Notes: generated by a model not told the origin, from the letters alone. A DNA stretch of 64,000 nt from Streptomyces shenzhenensis (GCF_003688995.1 NZ_PENI01000005.1:186001-250000); one strand, 5' to 3'; counted from the first letter of the stretch, positions 42,924 to 51,250 are shown. Numbers and translations: made by a program.

Positions 42924-44261
42924 TCAGTCCTGGCGGTAACCGGCCCGCGCGAATTCGTTGTAGGGGCAGGGCCGCACGGTCGCGCGTATGCGGGGCAGGC
43001 TCAGCTCGGCGTCCTGCGCCACATCGCCGCCCGGGTGGTCGCCCCACACGACGGTCACCTCGGTACCCGGCTCGGCCATGTCCTGCGAGACGAGAGCGAG
43101 GCTGAGCATTGTTCCGTACGGATCGCTGAACGCGGTGTACTCGGTCTTGCCCACCAGCCCGCCGTCGCCGCTCTCGACCCGCTGCTTCGCCAGCGTGTTG
43201 ACGATGCCGTGGCCCGCCCCCAGGACCGATGCCACATCATCGGCCCGCATCACGAGAGTCACCTTGTGGCGCCGCTCGGCATCCTTCAGCGCACGCAGTG
43301 CGTCGCGTCCGAGGAAGTCGTGACGGAAGGAGATGGAGCGACCGTAGCCGAGCTCGTACGGCGTGACGTAGTAGTCGGCGATCTCCGGCGAGTAGAAGCT
43401 GCCGTGCAGCGGCTGCATGCCGTCCGGGGTGTGGAGCGGCAGCCAGGAGCGGTACGCCGTCTGGGAAACGCTGTCGTCATAGATCGCCGGGATCGGCGCG
43501 GGCACCCAGCCGCCCTCGGCCTGGGCCGTCGGATAGGCCAGCGAGCCGACGAGTTCGAGCCCGAACCGCTCTCCGGCCTTCATCAGCGCTTCCTTGACCG
43601 GGGCGTGGTCGGCGTGGTCACCGATGAACTCGTAGCCGGGCTGGCCGGCCATCCCGTGGCGGAGGGCGCGGAACCTCTTGCCGCCGAGCGTGACATGCGA
43701 AGCGTGGAAGAACTTCGTCTCCGGCAGCGGGCCGTCGAAGGCCGCCTCGATCAGCTGTTGCGCGTACGGACCCTGGATCTGATAGCGGAAGAACGGAGGG
43801 ACATGACCGGCGTCACGCGAGCAGTCGGGGTCGCTGCTCAGGCTGACGTCGTAACCCCGCTGCTGCGCTTGGTAGGTGATCCAGTTCTGCACGGTCGGGC
43901 GACCGGTGATGACGTAGTCCTGCTCGGCGCGCCGGAGCAGGATGGCGTCACCGATCAGGAATCCGTTCTCATTGACCACGACGAGCTGCTTGGCCTGGTC
44001 GATGGCGAAGTTCTCGTAGTTGTTGGCGCTCAGCTCGCTGAGCATCCGCGTGGCATCGGGGCCGGTCGCGAAGGTGTCCCACATGTGGTAAGAGAGGTTC
44101 AGGAGCGCGACGCCGTTCTGCCAGGCGGCCTGCTCCTCACGCCAGCCGGAATACTCCGGCTTGACCACCGGCGGGGTCCACACCTGCGGCTTGTCCGTCC
44201 AGCGGAGCCGTACCGCCGAGCCGGCCTCATCGATGCCGTCCTGCAGGCTGGGTGATGCCAT
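42924..44261 (-). CDS. THF-dependent O-demethylase, LigM/GcvT family, copy 2
   Basis: 445 aa from ATG 44261. Parallels copy 1 along its length: SLQDGIDEAGSAV, EEQAAWQNGVALLNLSYHMWD, FRYQIQGPYAQQLIEAAF, ALRHGMAGQPGYEFIG, LAYPTAQAEGGWVPAPIPAIYDD and YELGYGRSISFRHDFLGRDAL. In the AY...ESGWIPSP region copy 2 has AEGGWVPAP, so substrate binding may differ. Starts are separated by about 107 bases from the divergent MarR gene. No folate-cycle genes are adjacent, so it would depend on the cluster at 18-25 kb. Confidence 0.85.
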   Translation of the reverse strand: MASPSLQDGIDEAGSAVRLRWTDKPQVWTPPVVKPEYSGWREEQAAWQNGVALLNLSYHMWDTFATGPDATRMLSELSANNYENFAIDQAKQLVVVNENGFLIGDAILLRRAEQDYVITGRPTVQNWITYQAQQRGYDVSLSSDPDCSRDAGHVPPFFRYQIQGPYAQQLIEAAFDGPLPETKFFHASHVTLGGKRFRALRHGMAGQPGYEFIGDHADHAPVKEALMKAGERFGLELVGSLAYPTAQAEGGWVPAPIPAIYDDSVSQTAYRSWLPLHTPDGMQPLHGSFYSPEIADYYVTPYELGYGRSISFRHDFLGRDALRALKDAERRHKVTLVMRADDVASVLGAGHGIVNTLAKQRVESGDGGLVGKTEYTAFSDPYGTMLSLALVSQDMAEPGTEVTVVWGDHPGGDVAQDAELSLPRIRATVRPCPYNEFARAGYRQD

Positions 44262-44284
44262 TGCACGTTCCTCTCGTCCGGACT

Positions 44285-44319
44285 CGCACCGTGCAAGCCG
44301 CTCGAATGACATACGTATG
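44285..44319. promoter_or_regulatory. Two palindromes in the demethylase/MarR divergent promoter
   Basis: TCGCACCGTGCAA (44285-44297) is a near-perfect 13-base palindrome, and CATACGTATG (44310-44319) is a perfect 10-base one. The first could serve the LysR protein (a related TTGCACG/CGTGCAAG pair precedes the LysR gene at 42842-42881); the second is placed for the MarR protein just downstream. Confidence 0.5.
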
Positions 44320-44367
44320 GCAACATAGAAGATGTCTGATAACAAGCCCGTTCGAAGGAGTTCGCTC

Positions 44368-44847
44368 GTGAGTGATGCCGTGACGTCGTGGGACGACGCG
44401 TTCACCCATGTGCTGTGGCGCGCTCAGAACGCCGTGCACCGACGGGTCCAGGAGGCCCTCGACGAGCTCGGCGTCACAGCGACCCAGCTCGGTTTGGCCG
44501 TCCACCTCGATCAGTTGGGGCCCTTGTCGGCCGCGGACCTGTCCAGGGGGTTTCACATCGCCCCCCAGAGCGTCGGCACGGCACTCAATCGTCTGGAGAA
44601 GGCCGATTGGGTGCGTCGTCGTACCCACCCGGTCCACGGCCGGGTCGTGCTCTACGAACTCACCGCCACAGGACTGGCCGGTGTCGCTCGTGGCCGTCAG
44701 GCGATGGCCGCGACGAACGCCGGCGTCACGGCCGATCTCTCGGCTGCCGAGACCGCTCAGCTGATCGAACTGCTCCGCAAGGTCACCGTCGGGATCGACG
44801 GAGCCCAAGGTCCGATGACGTCGGCCTGGCCCGTCCGCAGAGGGTGA
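44368..44847 (+). CDS. MarR-family regulator
   Basis: 159 aa from GTG 44368 with AAGGAG seven bases upstream; an ATG at 44332 would add twelve residues and lacks such a site. HVLWRAQNAVHRRVQEALDELGVTATQLGLAVHLDQLGPLSAADLSRGFHIAPQSVGTALNRLEKADWVRRRTHPVHGRVVLYELTATG is the MarR wHTH with wing. MarR proteins commonly sense phenolic acids, which fits the O-demethylase gene it diverges from. Confidence 0.88.
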   Translation: MSDAVTSWDDAFTHVLWRAQNAVHRRVQEALDELGVTATQLGLAVHLDQLGPLSAADLSRGFHIAPQSVGTALNRLEKADWVRRRTHPVHGRVVLYELTATGLAGVARGRQAMAATNAGVTADLSAAETAQLIELLRKVTVGIDGAQGPMTSAWPVRRG

Positions 44848-44856
44848 TGGTTGCGC

Positions 44857-46008
44857 TCAGCACACGCGGACGACATCCAGATCGCTGCCCACCAGGACCT
44901 GCCCGTCGTACCCGCGCTGCGCCCAGCGCCGCCACTTGCGGGGGTCGAGCGTCTGCTCGGCCATGTCCCCGATATGGCTGAGCACCAGTCGACCCACGTC
45001 CGCGCTCTGGGCGACGGTGCCGACGTTCTGGACCTCGACATGCCCCTGCAGCAGGTGGTCGGCGACCGCGGCGGGCCCCGCCCAGCCACGGACGTTGATC
45101 GCCTCGTGGATCAGCACGTCCGAGCCTCGGGCCAGCGAGATCATATTGCGATGGTGGGTCGTGTCGCCGGAGAAAGTGACAGATCCGTGGTCGGTGTCGA
45201 ACCGGTAGGCGAAGGCGGGGAAGACCGGGCCGTGCGGCACCAGCACCGCCGTCACGCGCACGCGGTCGTCCTCCATCACCACGAACGGCGTCATGTCCGG
45301 TGCCGTCTGCCGGAAACCGGCCTTGACCGGCAGGGCGATCTCGCGCACGTCGGCCAGACCCCGGGTCTCCCGTACGCCTGAGTCGCGCATGAAGAGATTG
45401 GTGCTGTAGGCGAACGCGGCGTTGGCATGGTCGAAGAAACCCGCGAGTCCCGGTGTCGGGTCGCTCGGGTTGGTCGTCGGTGACGGGCCGCCCCCGTATG
45501 CCGGGGGCAGCCCGCCGGCGGGCCCCGGACCGTACACCGGGATCGGCCCGGCCAGTGTGTCTCCCTGTGCGGGCAGCCGGAAGCCGCCGAGGAGGAAGAC
45601 CTGGAACAACTCGGCCACGTGGTCCGCGTGCAGGTGGGTCACGAACACTGCCCGCAGGCCGGCCCACGCCAGACCGGCCTCCGCATACTGCGACACCGCC
45701 TTGCGGCCGACGTCGACCAGATACGTGGCCCCGTCGACGACCAGAGCCGAGGAGATGCCGGCGCGGTTCGCATCCGGAGGCGGTCCGCCCTGCGTGCCGA
45801 GAAGCACCACCGAAGTGCCGCGCCGGGGGAGGCCGTCCGTACGCGGTGCGGTTCGCGTGGACGCCGCTGCCCGGGCAGGGAGCAGCGCAGCCGCGGCACC
45901 CAGAGCGCCGGCGGTCGCGAGGACTTGGCGCCGTGCAGTCGCCGGCGTCCAGGAGGAGCGCACCGGCATCGGCGGCGCTGTCCACGGTTTCCGCGTTTCC
46001 TGAAGCAC
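44857..46008 (-). CDS. Exported metallo-beta-lactamase-fold hydrolase
   Basis: 383 aa from GTG 46008 with GGAGG seven bases upstream; ATG 45969 is a possible internal start. A Tat-like signal is visible (TARRQVLATAGALGAAAALLPARAAAS). The mature part has the metal motif THLHADH near residue 150, GDTTHHRNM and HIGDM further on. Fold relatives include lactonases, phosphodiesterases and arylsulfatases. Lies tail-to-tail with the MarR gene (nine bases apart) and divergent from the third GcvT-like gene. Substrate unknown; a periplasmic hydrolase releasing a small aromatic is one option. Confidence 0.82.
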   Translation of the reverse strand: MLQETRKPWTAPPMPVRSSWTPATARRQVLATAGALGAAAALLPARAAASTRTAPRTDGLPRRGTSVVLLGTQGGPPPDANRAGISSALVVDGATYLVDVGRKAVSQYAEAGLAWAGLRAVFVTHLHADHVAELFQVFLLGGFRLPAQGDTLAGPIPVYGPGPAGGLPPAYGGGPSPTTNPSDPTPGLAGFFDHANAAFAYSTNLFMRDSGVRETRGLADVREIALPVKAGFRQTAPDMTPFVVMEDDRVRVTAVLVPHGPVFPAFAYRFDTDHGSVTFSGDTTHHRNMISLARGSDVLIHEAINVRGWAGPAAVADHLLQGHVEVQNVGTVAQSADVGRLVLSHIGDMAEQTLDPRKWRRWAQRGYDGQVLVGSDLDVVRVC

Positions 46009-46218
46009 GTTCAGACCTCCAACTGTGCCGGTCCTGGAAGGGGCACGCCTCGCTGGGCGCACCGTGCGGACCGTAACAACGGGTGACTGCTGCTGGGAGG
46101 ACGTCGACTCCTGCAATCGGCGAAAGCAATGCATGCATCCGACGGGATGTGTCCTGCCGGTCAGGTGTGATCTCGCGGTGTGCTCGTCGCCGTCGGCGAA
46201 ATCGTCTGCTACGGTCCC

Positions 46219-46235
46219 ACTTAATCGATCTAGTT
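46219..46235. promoter_or_regulatory. Shared C1-regulon motif, site 6 (third GcvT-like gene)
   Basis: ACTTAATCGATCTAGTT, 176 bases before the ATG at 46411, in the 402-base gap between the divergent metallo-beta-lactamase-fold gene and the GcvT-like gene. The same gap has ATGCATGCAT at 46129-46138 but no gene. The site ties this locus, 21 kb away, to the folP/demethylase sites. Confidence 0.65.
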
Positions 46236-46410
46236 GCTTCTTTGTCATGGACGGACGAAGAAGGCACGCATGATTCAGGCGGTTTCGGCTGTTCCGCACC
46301 TTGCCCCACCTGCCCGCCGACGGGCTGTTCCGTGCTGCCCGCCCGCCATGGCCGGCATGAACCGGGCTGGGCCACCGAACGTCAGAAGCGCCCACGAGCA
46401 GGAGGATCCC

Positions 46411-47772
46411 ATGGGCATGGTCGGCACGCAGCGCAGCACGTACGACACGGTCCAGCGGCTGAAGGGCGCTCCCTTCATCACCCAGCGGCCGGCGTATTTC
46501 AGCCCCGCCGCGGCGGCCCAGGACGAGAGCAACTCCAGGGGAGACTTGGGTGAGTTCGCGCAGACTCTGGTGCCCCTGGAGTACACGAACTGGGCCGAGG
46601 AGAGTGGTGCCCATGTGAGCGCCTGCTACATCGGTGACTGGTCCAGCCTGCACAAGGTGGTCGTCCGTGGGCGGGAGGCGCTGGACTTCCTGGCCTGGCT
46701 GGGGATGCGGGGCCTGTCCCGCTTCGAGCACGGGCAGATCAAACATCACGTCCAGCTCGACGAGAACGGCTGGGTGGCCTCCGAAGGAGTTCTGTGCCGC
46801 TTGGCCGAGGAGGAGTTCCTGTACACGGCCGGCAGCGGGGACTGGCTGATGTGGCAGCTGAGTCAAGGCGGCTGGGACGCCGAGGCCGAGGATGTCAGCC
46901 CCGAGCGGTTCATCTTCGGTGTCCAGGGGCCGGCGTCCCTGGCGACGCTGGAGAAGCTGACGGGCGGGAGCCTCCGTGACATCGCCTTCAGCCGGAGCCG
47001 GATGACGCGGCTCGGCGGAGTCCCCGTGCGGGTCCTGCGCACGGGAATCTCGGGCGAGCTCGGTTACGAGATCCACGGTCCCGCCGAACGGGCCAACGCG
47101 ATCTGGTCGGCCGCCGTCGAGACCGGCCGGGAGTCCGGGATCTGCCAACTGGGCCTCAGATCCCAGCCGGTGCAGCACATCGAGGCGGGCATCGCCACGA
47201 ACGGTCTCGACTATCTTCCCGCCTCGATCCTCACCGCCGGTGCGCCGACGCAGTTCAGGAGGGGCAGGCCGGGCGGCAGCTATGTGCCGGAGGACGGCAT
47301 CGCGGACTACTTCCGCAAGCCCGGCGAGCTCGGCTGGGGCTTCCGCAAGGGCATACCCGGCCGGGACTTCCTGGGCCGGGACGCGCTGGCCGCGGACGCA
47401 GCGAAGGGGGAGCCGCGGCGGACCCTCATGGGGTTGCGGTGGAACGCCGCGGACGTCGTCGGCATCCTCACCGCGTCTCTGGGTGAAGGCGACCTGCCCG
47501 ACCCCATGGAGCTCCCGCGTGGCCGTGGCCCCGTCTTCGACCAGGTTCTCGTCGGCGGACGTCCGGTGGGTGTCTCCACCGGACGGACCGTCAGCGTGAA
47601 CCTGCGGTCGACGATCTCTCTCTGCGTGATCGACGAGAGCCATGCGGCACCGGGAACGGACGTGGTGGTGCTGTGGGGCAGGCCCGGGACAGCACAGCGT
47701 GAGGTCAGGGCGACCGTGACCGCGCTGCCCTTCAAGCCGGACCGCCGGCGAACCGACGTATCCGCGCTGTGA
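46411..47772 (+). CDS. GcvT-fold THF-dependent methyltransferase-like protein, copy 3 (divergent)
   Basis: 453 aa from ATG 46411 with AGGAGG six bases upstream. GcvT features are clear: LVPLEYTNWAEESGAHVSACYIGDWSSLHKVVVRGREALDFL, FIFGVQGPASLATLEKLTGG, VLRTGISGELGYEIHGP, FGWGFRKGIPGRDFLGRDAL. The LigM-specific SGWIPSP region reads IEAGIATNGLDYLPAS, so it belongs to another branch, possibly DmdA-like demethylases or a sarcosine/betaine-type transferase. Its control by the shared motif indicates that it uses the same THF pool. Confidence 0.82.
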   Translation: MGMVGTQRSTYDTVQRLKGAPFITQRPAYFSPAAAAQDESNSRGDLGEFAQTLVPLEYTNWAEESGAHVSACYIGDWSSLHKVVVRGREALDFLAWLGMRGLSRFEHGQIKHHVQLDENGWVASEGVLCRLAEEEFLYTAGSGDWLMWQLSQGGWDAEAEDVSPERFIFGVQGPASLATLEKLTGGSLRDIAFSRSRMTRLGGVPVRVLRTGISGELGYEIHGPAERANAIWSAAVETGRESGICQLGLRSQPVQHIEAGIATNGLDYLPASILTAGAPTQFRRGRPGGSYVPEDGIADYFRKPGELGWGFRKGIPGRDFLGRDALAADAAKGEPRRTLMGLRWNAADVVGILTASLGEGDLPDPMELPRGRGPVFDQVLVGGRPVGVSTGRTVSVNLRSTISLCVIDESHAAPGTDVVVLWGRPGTAQREVRATVTALPFKPDRRRTDVSAL

Positions 47773-48147
47773 GATGAGGACCGGGCGGAGCCGGATCGCA
47801 AGGGCCGGGGCGCGTGGCCGGACGGAGGAAGCCACCGCCGTCACCGCCACCCGGCTCCGTGACCTCGTCGAACGGCTCATCGCAGCGGGCGGTGAGTGCC
47901 TCAACCTAGTGGGCGTTGTTGCGGCGGCCGCCATACACGCCGCGCATAGTACGGGCCGCTCAACCACGAGACGATCGAGTGGTACGCCGGGAAGCACGGC
48001 ACGGTCGACGGCTGTCCGCTGCGCCAGTCCGCCGATTTCCGCAAGCCGTATCCGCATTGGGGGAGGGGCAACCAGTGGCGGCGAGCCAGGGCGTCGGCCA
48101 GTGGCCCGAAGGGCGTGTGTTCGGCCCGGCTCGGCGTCGGCGCATGC
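47773..48147. other. 375-bp intergenic region, possible coding remnant
   Basis: A stretch from about 47959 reads LNHETIEWYAGKHGTV and then RQSADFRKPYPHW in one frame, ending in TGA near 48163. It has no start with a ribosome site and I cannot assign it to a family. It could be part of a degraded gene. No hairpin with a clear terminator form was seen. Confidence 0.3.
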
Positions 48148-50010
48148 CTACGCGGGGTGTGAGGTGTCCGCCGTGGCATCGGGCAACGACTGTTCCGCCC
48201 AGATGACCTTGCCGCTGTTCGTGTACCGGGTACCCCAGCGTTTGGTGAGTTGGGCCACGAGGAACAGCCCACGTCCGCCCTCGTCCGTGGTCGCCGCGTG
48301 ACGCAGATGCGGAGAAGTGCTGCTGCCGTCGGAGACCTCGCAGGTCAGGGCGCCGTCGTCGCATAGCAGTCGAACGTGGATCGGGGGGCTTCCGTAGCGG
48401 ATCGCGTTGGTGACCAACTCACTGAGGATCAGTTCGGTGGCGAACCCGACCTCAGGCGACATGTCCCACGTCTCAAGTCGCCGGCCGACATCAGTGCGGA
48501 TGCCGGAGACCGCTTCGGGATCACAGGCCACATCCCAGTCAGCGACCCGGTCCGCTGCCAGGACATGCGTACGCGCGACCAGCAGAGCCACATCGTCAAC
48601 CGGACGATCGGGAAGCAGGGCGTCGAGCACAGCCCGGCAGGTCTCCTGCGGAGGCCGGTCACGGCAGGCCAGGGTGGCTCGCAGCAGTTCAAGGCCGACA
48701 TCGATGTCCAGCTCACGCTTCTCGATCAGCCCGTCGGTGTACAGCACGATCTGGCTTCCCTCGGGCACTTGCAGTTCGGCTGTCTCGAAGGGCAGCCCGC
48801 CGAGACCGAGGGGTGGCCCCACCGGCAGATCAGGGTAGTACGCGGTGCCGTCGGGGCGGACGAGCACAGGCGGGGGGTGGCCGGCGCAGGCCAGGCTGCA
48901 ATGGCCCGCGACGGGATCGTAGATCGCGTAGAGGCAGCTGGCTCCGGTGATTTCCTCATAGTGGGTTGCGCTCAGGTCCTCCTGGTCGATCCGGGTGACC
49001 AGGTCGTCGAGGTGGCCAAGCAACTCGTCGGGGGACAGATCCAGGCTGGAGAAGTTGTGGACCGCGGTCCGCAGGCGGCCCATCGTGGCGGCGGCGTGCA
49101 GGCCGTGGCCCACGACATCTCCCACGATCAGCGCCACGCGGGCGCCGGGCAGCGGAATGATGTCGAACCAGTCACCGCCCACACCGCCCTTGGCGGGCAA
49201 GTAGCAGTAGGCCACTTCCAGTGCTCGCTGCTCGGGCAGGCCCCGGGGAAGCAGGCTGTGCTGCAAGGTCACGCCCATGGCGTGGTCACCGGTGATCGCG
49301 GATACGATCTGCTCCTGAGTGGCGTACTTCATTTCGAAGAAGCCGTTGTTGCGGCCGAGGCGCAGCACCGCCACCCGGTCCGCGACCGCGCGTACCTCCT
49401 CCAGGTTGTGGCTGATCAGAATCACGCCGAGATTCTGATCACGGAGACGGCCGATCACGTTCAGGACCTGGCCGGTCTGTTCGACGCCAAGGGCTGTGGA
49501 GGGCTCGTCCAGGATCACCAGCCTCGGCTCACCGAGCAGCGAGCGGGCGATCGCCAGCATCTGGCGCTGGCCACCGGTGAGCGAGGAGATCGGGGTGCGC
49601 GTACAGGGAATCCGAATGGACAGGCGGTCCAGCAGCTCGCGGGAGCGCCGCTCCATCTCGGCCCTGTTGAGCATGCCGAATCTGCGGATCATCCGGCCGA
49701 GGAAGAGGTTGTCCACGACATCGAGGTTGTCGCAGAGCGGAAAACTCTGATAGACGCTGGCGATACCGAGGTCCTGGGCATCGCGCGGCTTGCGGATGTC
49801 GACGGGAAGTCCCTCCCACTCCACGACGCCGGCGTCCGCTGGGCCCGCACCGGTGATCACCCTTGCCAGGGTGGACTTACCGGCGCCGTTCTCCCCGACC
49901 AGAGCGATGACCTCACCCGCGTCGACCTCGAGGTCAACACCGCTGAGAGCCTGTACAGCACCGAACTGCTTGGAGATCCCACGCAACGAGAGCAAGGGAA
50001 TGCCTGCCAT
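48148..50010 (-). CDS. Fusion of a sugar-type ABC ATPase, SpoIIE/PP2C phosphatase and RsbW-like kinase domain
   Basis: 620 aa from ATG 50010. Residues 1-242 form a complete RbsA-type nucleotide-binding domain: GENGAGKSTL (39-48), Q-loop VYQSF (86-90), signature LTGGQRQ (144-150), Walker B LVILDEP (164-170) and ISHN (199-202). Residues ~245-480 form a SpoIIE/PP2C phosphatase with GGVGGDWFD (275-283), VVGHG (299-303) and VDDVALLV (471-478). Residues ~485-610 form a HATPase_c domain with ELVTNAIRYG (531-540) and GGRGLFLV (578-585). SpoIIE-kinase proteins normally carry GAF or PAS sensors; here an ATPase fills that place. Diverges from the LacI-controlled sugar importer. I infer that it links sugar transport to an anti-sigma/anti-anti-sigma switch. 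Confidence 0.85.
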   Translation of the reverse strand: MAGIPLLSLRGISKQFGAVQALSGVDLEVDAGEVIALVGENGAGKSTLARVITGAGPADAGVVEWEGLPVDIRKPRDAQDLGIASVYQSFPLCDNLDVVDNLFLGRMIRRFGMLNRAEMERRSRELLDRLSIRIPCTRTPISSLTGGQRQMLAIARSLLGEPRLVILDEPSTALGVEQTGQVLNVIGRLRDQNLGVILISHNLEEVRAVADRVAVLRLGRNNGFFEMKYATQEQIVSAITGDHAMGVTLQHSLLPRGLPEQRALEVAYCYLPAKGGVGGDWFDIIPLPGARVALIVGDVVGHGLHAAATMGRLRTAVHNFSSLDLSPDELLGHLDDLVTRIDQEDLSATHYEEITGASCLYAIYDPVAGHCSLACAGHPPPVLVRPDGTAYYPDLPVGPPLGLGGLPFETAELQVPEGSQIVLYTDGLIEKRELDIDVGLELLRATLACRDRPPQETCRAVLDALLPDRPVDDVALLVARTHVLAADRVADWDVACDPEAVSGIRTDVGRRLETWDMSPEVGFATELILSELVTNAIRYGSPPIHVRLLCDDGALTCEVSDGSSTSPHLRHAATTDEGGRGLFLVAQLTKRWGTRYTNSGKVIWAEQSLPDATADTSHPA

Positions 50011-50122
50011 ACCTGCATCATCTCTCGCGGTTGCCCCGTCTGCCCTTGGACACGACTCGGCAGCCGACCCGAAACCGGTGTGAGAGCCCTTGACGGGCCT
50101 GGGAGTGCGGCATACCGTCTCG

Positions 50123-50136
50123 CCTAATCGTTTAGG
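50123..50136. promoter_or_regulatory. LacI-type operator 1
   Basis: CCTAATCGTTTAGG, a near-palindrome with a central CG as is common for LacI-family sites. It is repeated exactly 43 bases downstream and sits in front of the LacI gene, opposite the fusion-protein gene. Confidence 0.8.
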
Positions 50137-50165
50137 AGAGCTCGGTGACGGCATGCAATGATCCA

Positions 50166-50179
50166 CCTAATCGTTTAGG
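50166..50179. promoter_or_regulatory. LacI-type operator 2, overlapping the ribosome site
   Basis: A second exact CCTAATCGTTTAGG. Its end merges with the AGGAGG that precedes the LacI start at 50183. The 43-base spacing (about four helical turns) puts both copies on one face of the DNA, allowing cooperative binding or looping and so autorepression. Confidence 0.8.
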
Positions 50180-50182
50180 AGG

Positions 50183-51250
50183 ATGATGTCAGAGATGATC
50201 AAGAAGCCCACGCTGCACGATGTGAGCCGGGCCGTCGGCCTGTCCGTCTACACGGTCTCGCGAGCCCTGAGCAACCGCGACGGAGTGTCGGCGGCGAGCA
50301 GAGAGCGGGTGCTGCAAGCGGCCCGCGAACTGGGGTACGTGCCGAACCGGGCTGCTCAGGAACTGCGGCGGAACACACGCAGCTCGGTCGCCGTCATCAC
50401 CGCCAGCACCTCCAACTACTACTACCTGGACCTGATGACCGGGATCCAGCGCACCCTGCGGCTTTCGGACCGTACCGCGATCGTGGCCGATGTCGCCGCG
50501 GAAGGCGTCTACACCCGCGCAGTGGAGGAGTCCCTGGTGAACGACCTCATCCAGTCACGGACCGCCGGGGTGATCGCGACTCTCACCCTGAGCCCGCAAA
50601 GCATACAGTTGTTTGAAAAGTGGGAGATTCCCGTGGTCTTCGTGGACTCGGCGCCGCCCAAGGGCGCGGACCGGGTGCCGAGTATCACCACGGACAATAT
50701 CGGCGCCAGCATGAAGGTCGGTGCCCATCTGGGCGACCACGGCTACACCGACTGGCTCTTCCTGGCCTACCCGGCGCGCTGGTCGACCCGCGCACAGCGC
50801 GAGCGCGGACTGCGTGAAGCAGCGGCCGCGTACGGTGCCACGCTGGAGGTGCTGGAGAGCGAGAACGACACGGCGTCGGCCTACGCCGCGCTGAGCGGCT
50901 ACCTGGCCGTCCCCGGCCGTTCCCTGCCGCGCGTGATCATCGCCGGCAACAACCCGATGGTGCACGGTGCCCTGCGTGTCCTGCGGGACCGCGGCGTCAC
51001 AGTGCCGAGCGAGGCCGCGATCGTGGCCTTCGACGAATTCCCGTGGGCCCCGCTGCTCGATCCTCCGCTGACCGTCCTGAACGAGGACAGCGAGACCATC
51101 GGCGTGCTGGCCGCACAGACCCTTGCCCGGATCATCGACGAACAGGTGGAGGCCGAACGCCTGGGCAAGCCGCCCACGCCGGTGTACCGACCCGAGTATC
51201 GCCAGGAGATGCCGGCCGAACTCATCATCAGGAAGTCCTGCGGCTGCTGA
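50183..51250 (+). CDS. LacI-family regulator of the sugar importer
   Basis: 355 aa; ATG 50183 (or 50186/50195). Typical HTH and hinge: PTLHDVSRAVGLSVYTVSRALSNRDGVSAASRERVLQAARELGYVPNRAAQELRRNTRSS. The effector domain ends DEFPWAPLLDPPLTVLNED. The C-terminus KSCGC is Cys-rich. Two exact operators lie upstream, and the substrate-binding protein gene follows by 156 bases. It probably represses itself and the importer until a sugar ligand appears. Confidence 0.92.
   Translation: MMSEMIKKPTLHDVSRAVGLSVYTVSRALSNRDGVSAASRERVLQAARELGYVPNRAAQELRRNTRSSVAVITASTSNYYYLDLMTGIQRTLRLSDRTAIVADVAAEGVYTRAVEESLVNDLIQSRTAGVIATLTLSPQSIQLFEKWEIPVVFVDSAPPKGADRVPSITTDNIGASMKVGAHLGDHGYTDWLFLAYPARWSTRAQRERGLREAAAAYGATLEVLESENDTASAYAALSGYLAVPGRSLPRVIIAGNNPMVHGALRVLRDRGVTVPSEAAIVAFDEFPWAPLLDPPLTVLNEDSETIGVLAAQTLARIIDEQVEAERLGKPPTPVYRPEYRQEMPAELIIRKSCGC

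Noticed and set aside
44857..48057. A single 1066-residue minus-strand protein spanning the third GcvT-like gene
   Set aside because: Only the last ~380 residues have recognisable motifs and a ribosome site at 46008. The rest is antisense to a well-supported plus-strand gene.
47959..48163. A short gene reading LNHETIEWYAGKHGTV
   Set aside because: No start codon with a ribosome site, no recognised family and it runs into the end of the fusion-protein gene; kept only as a possible remnant.
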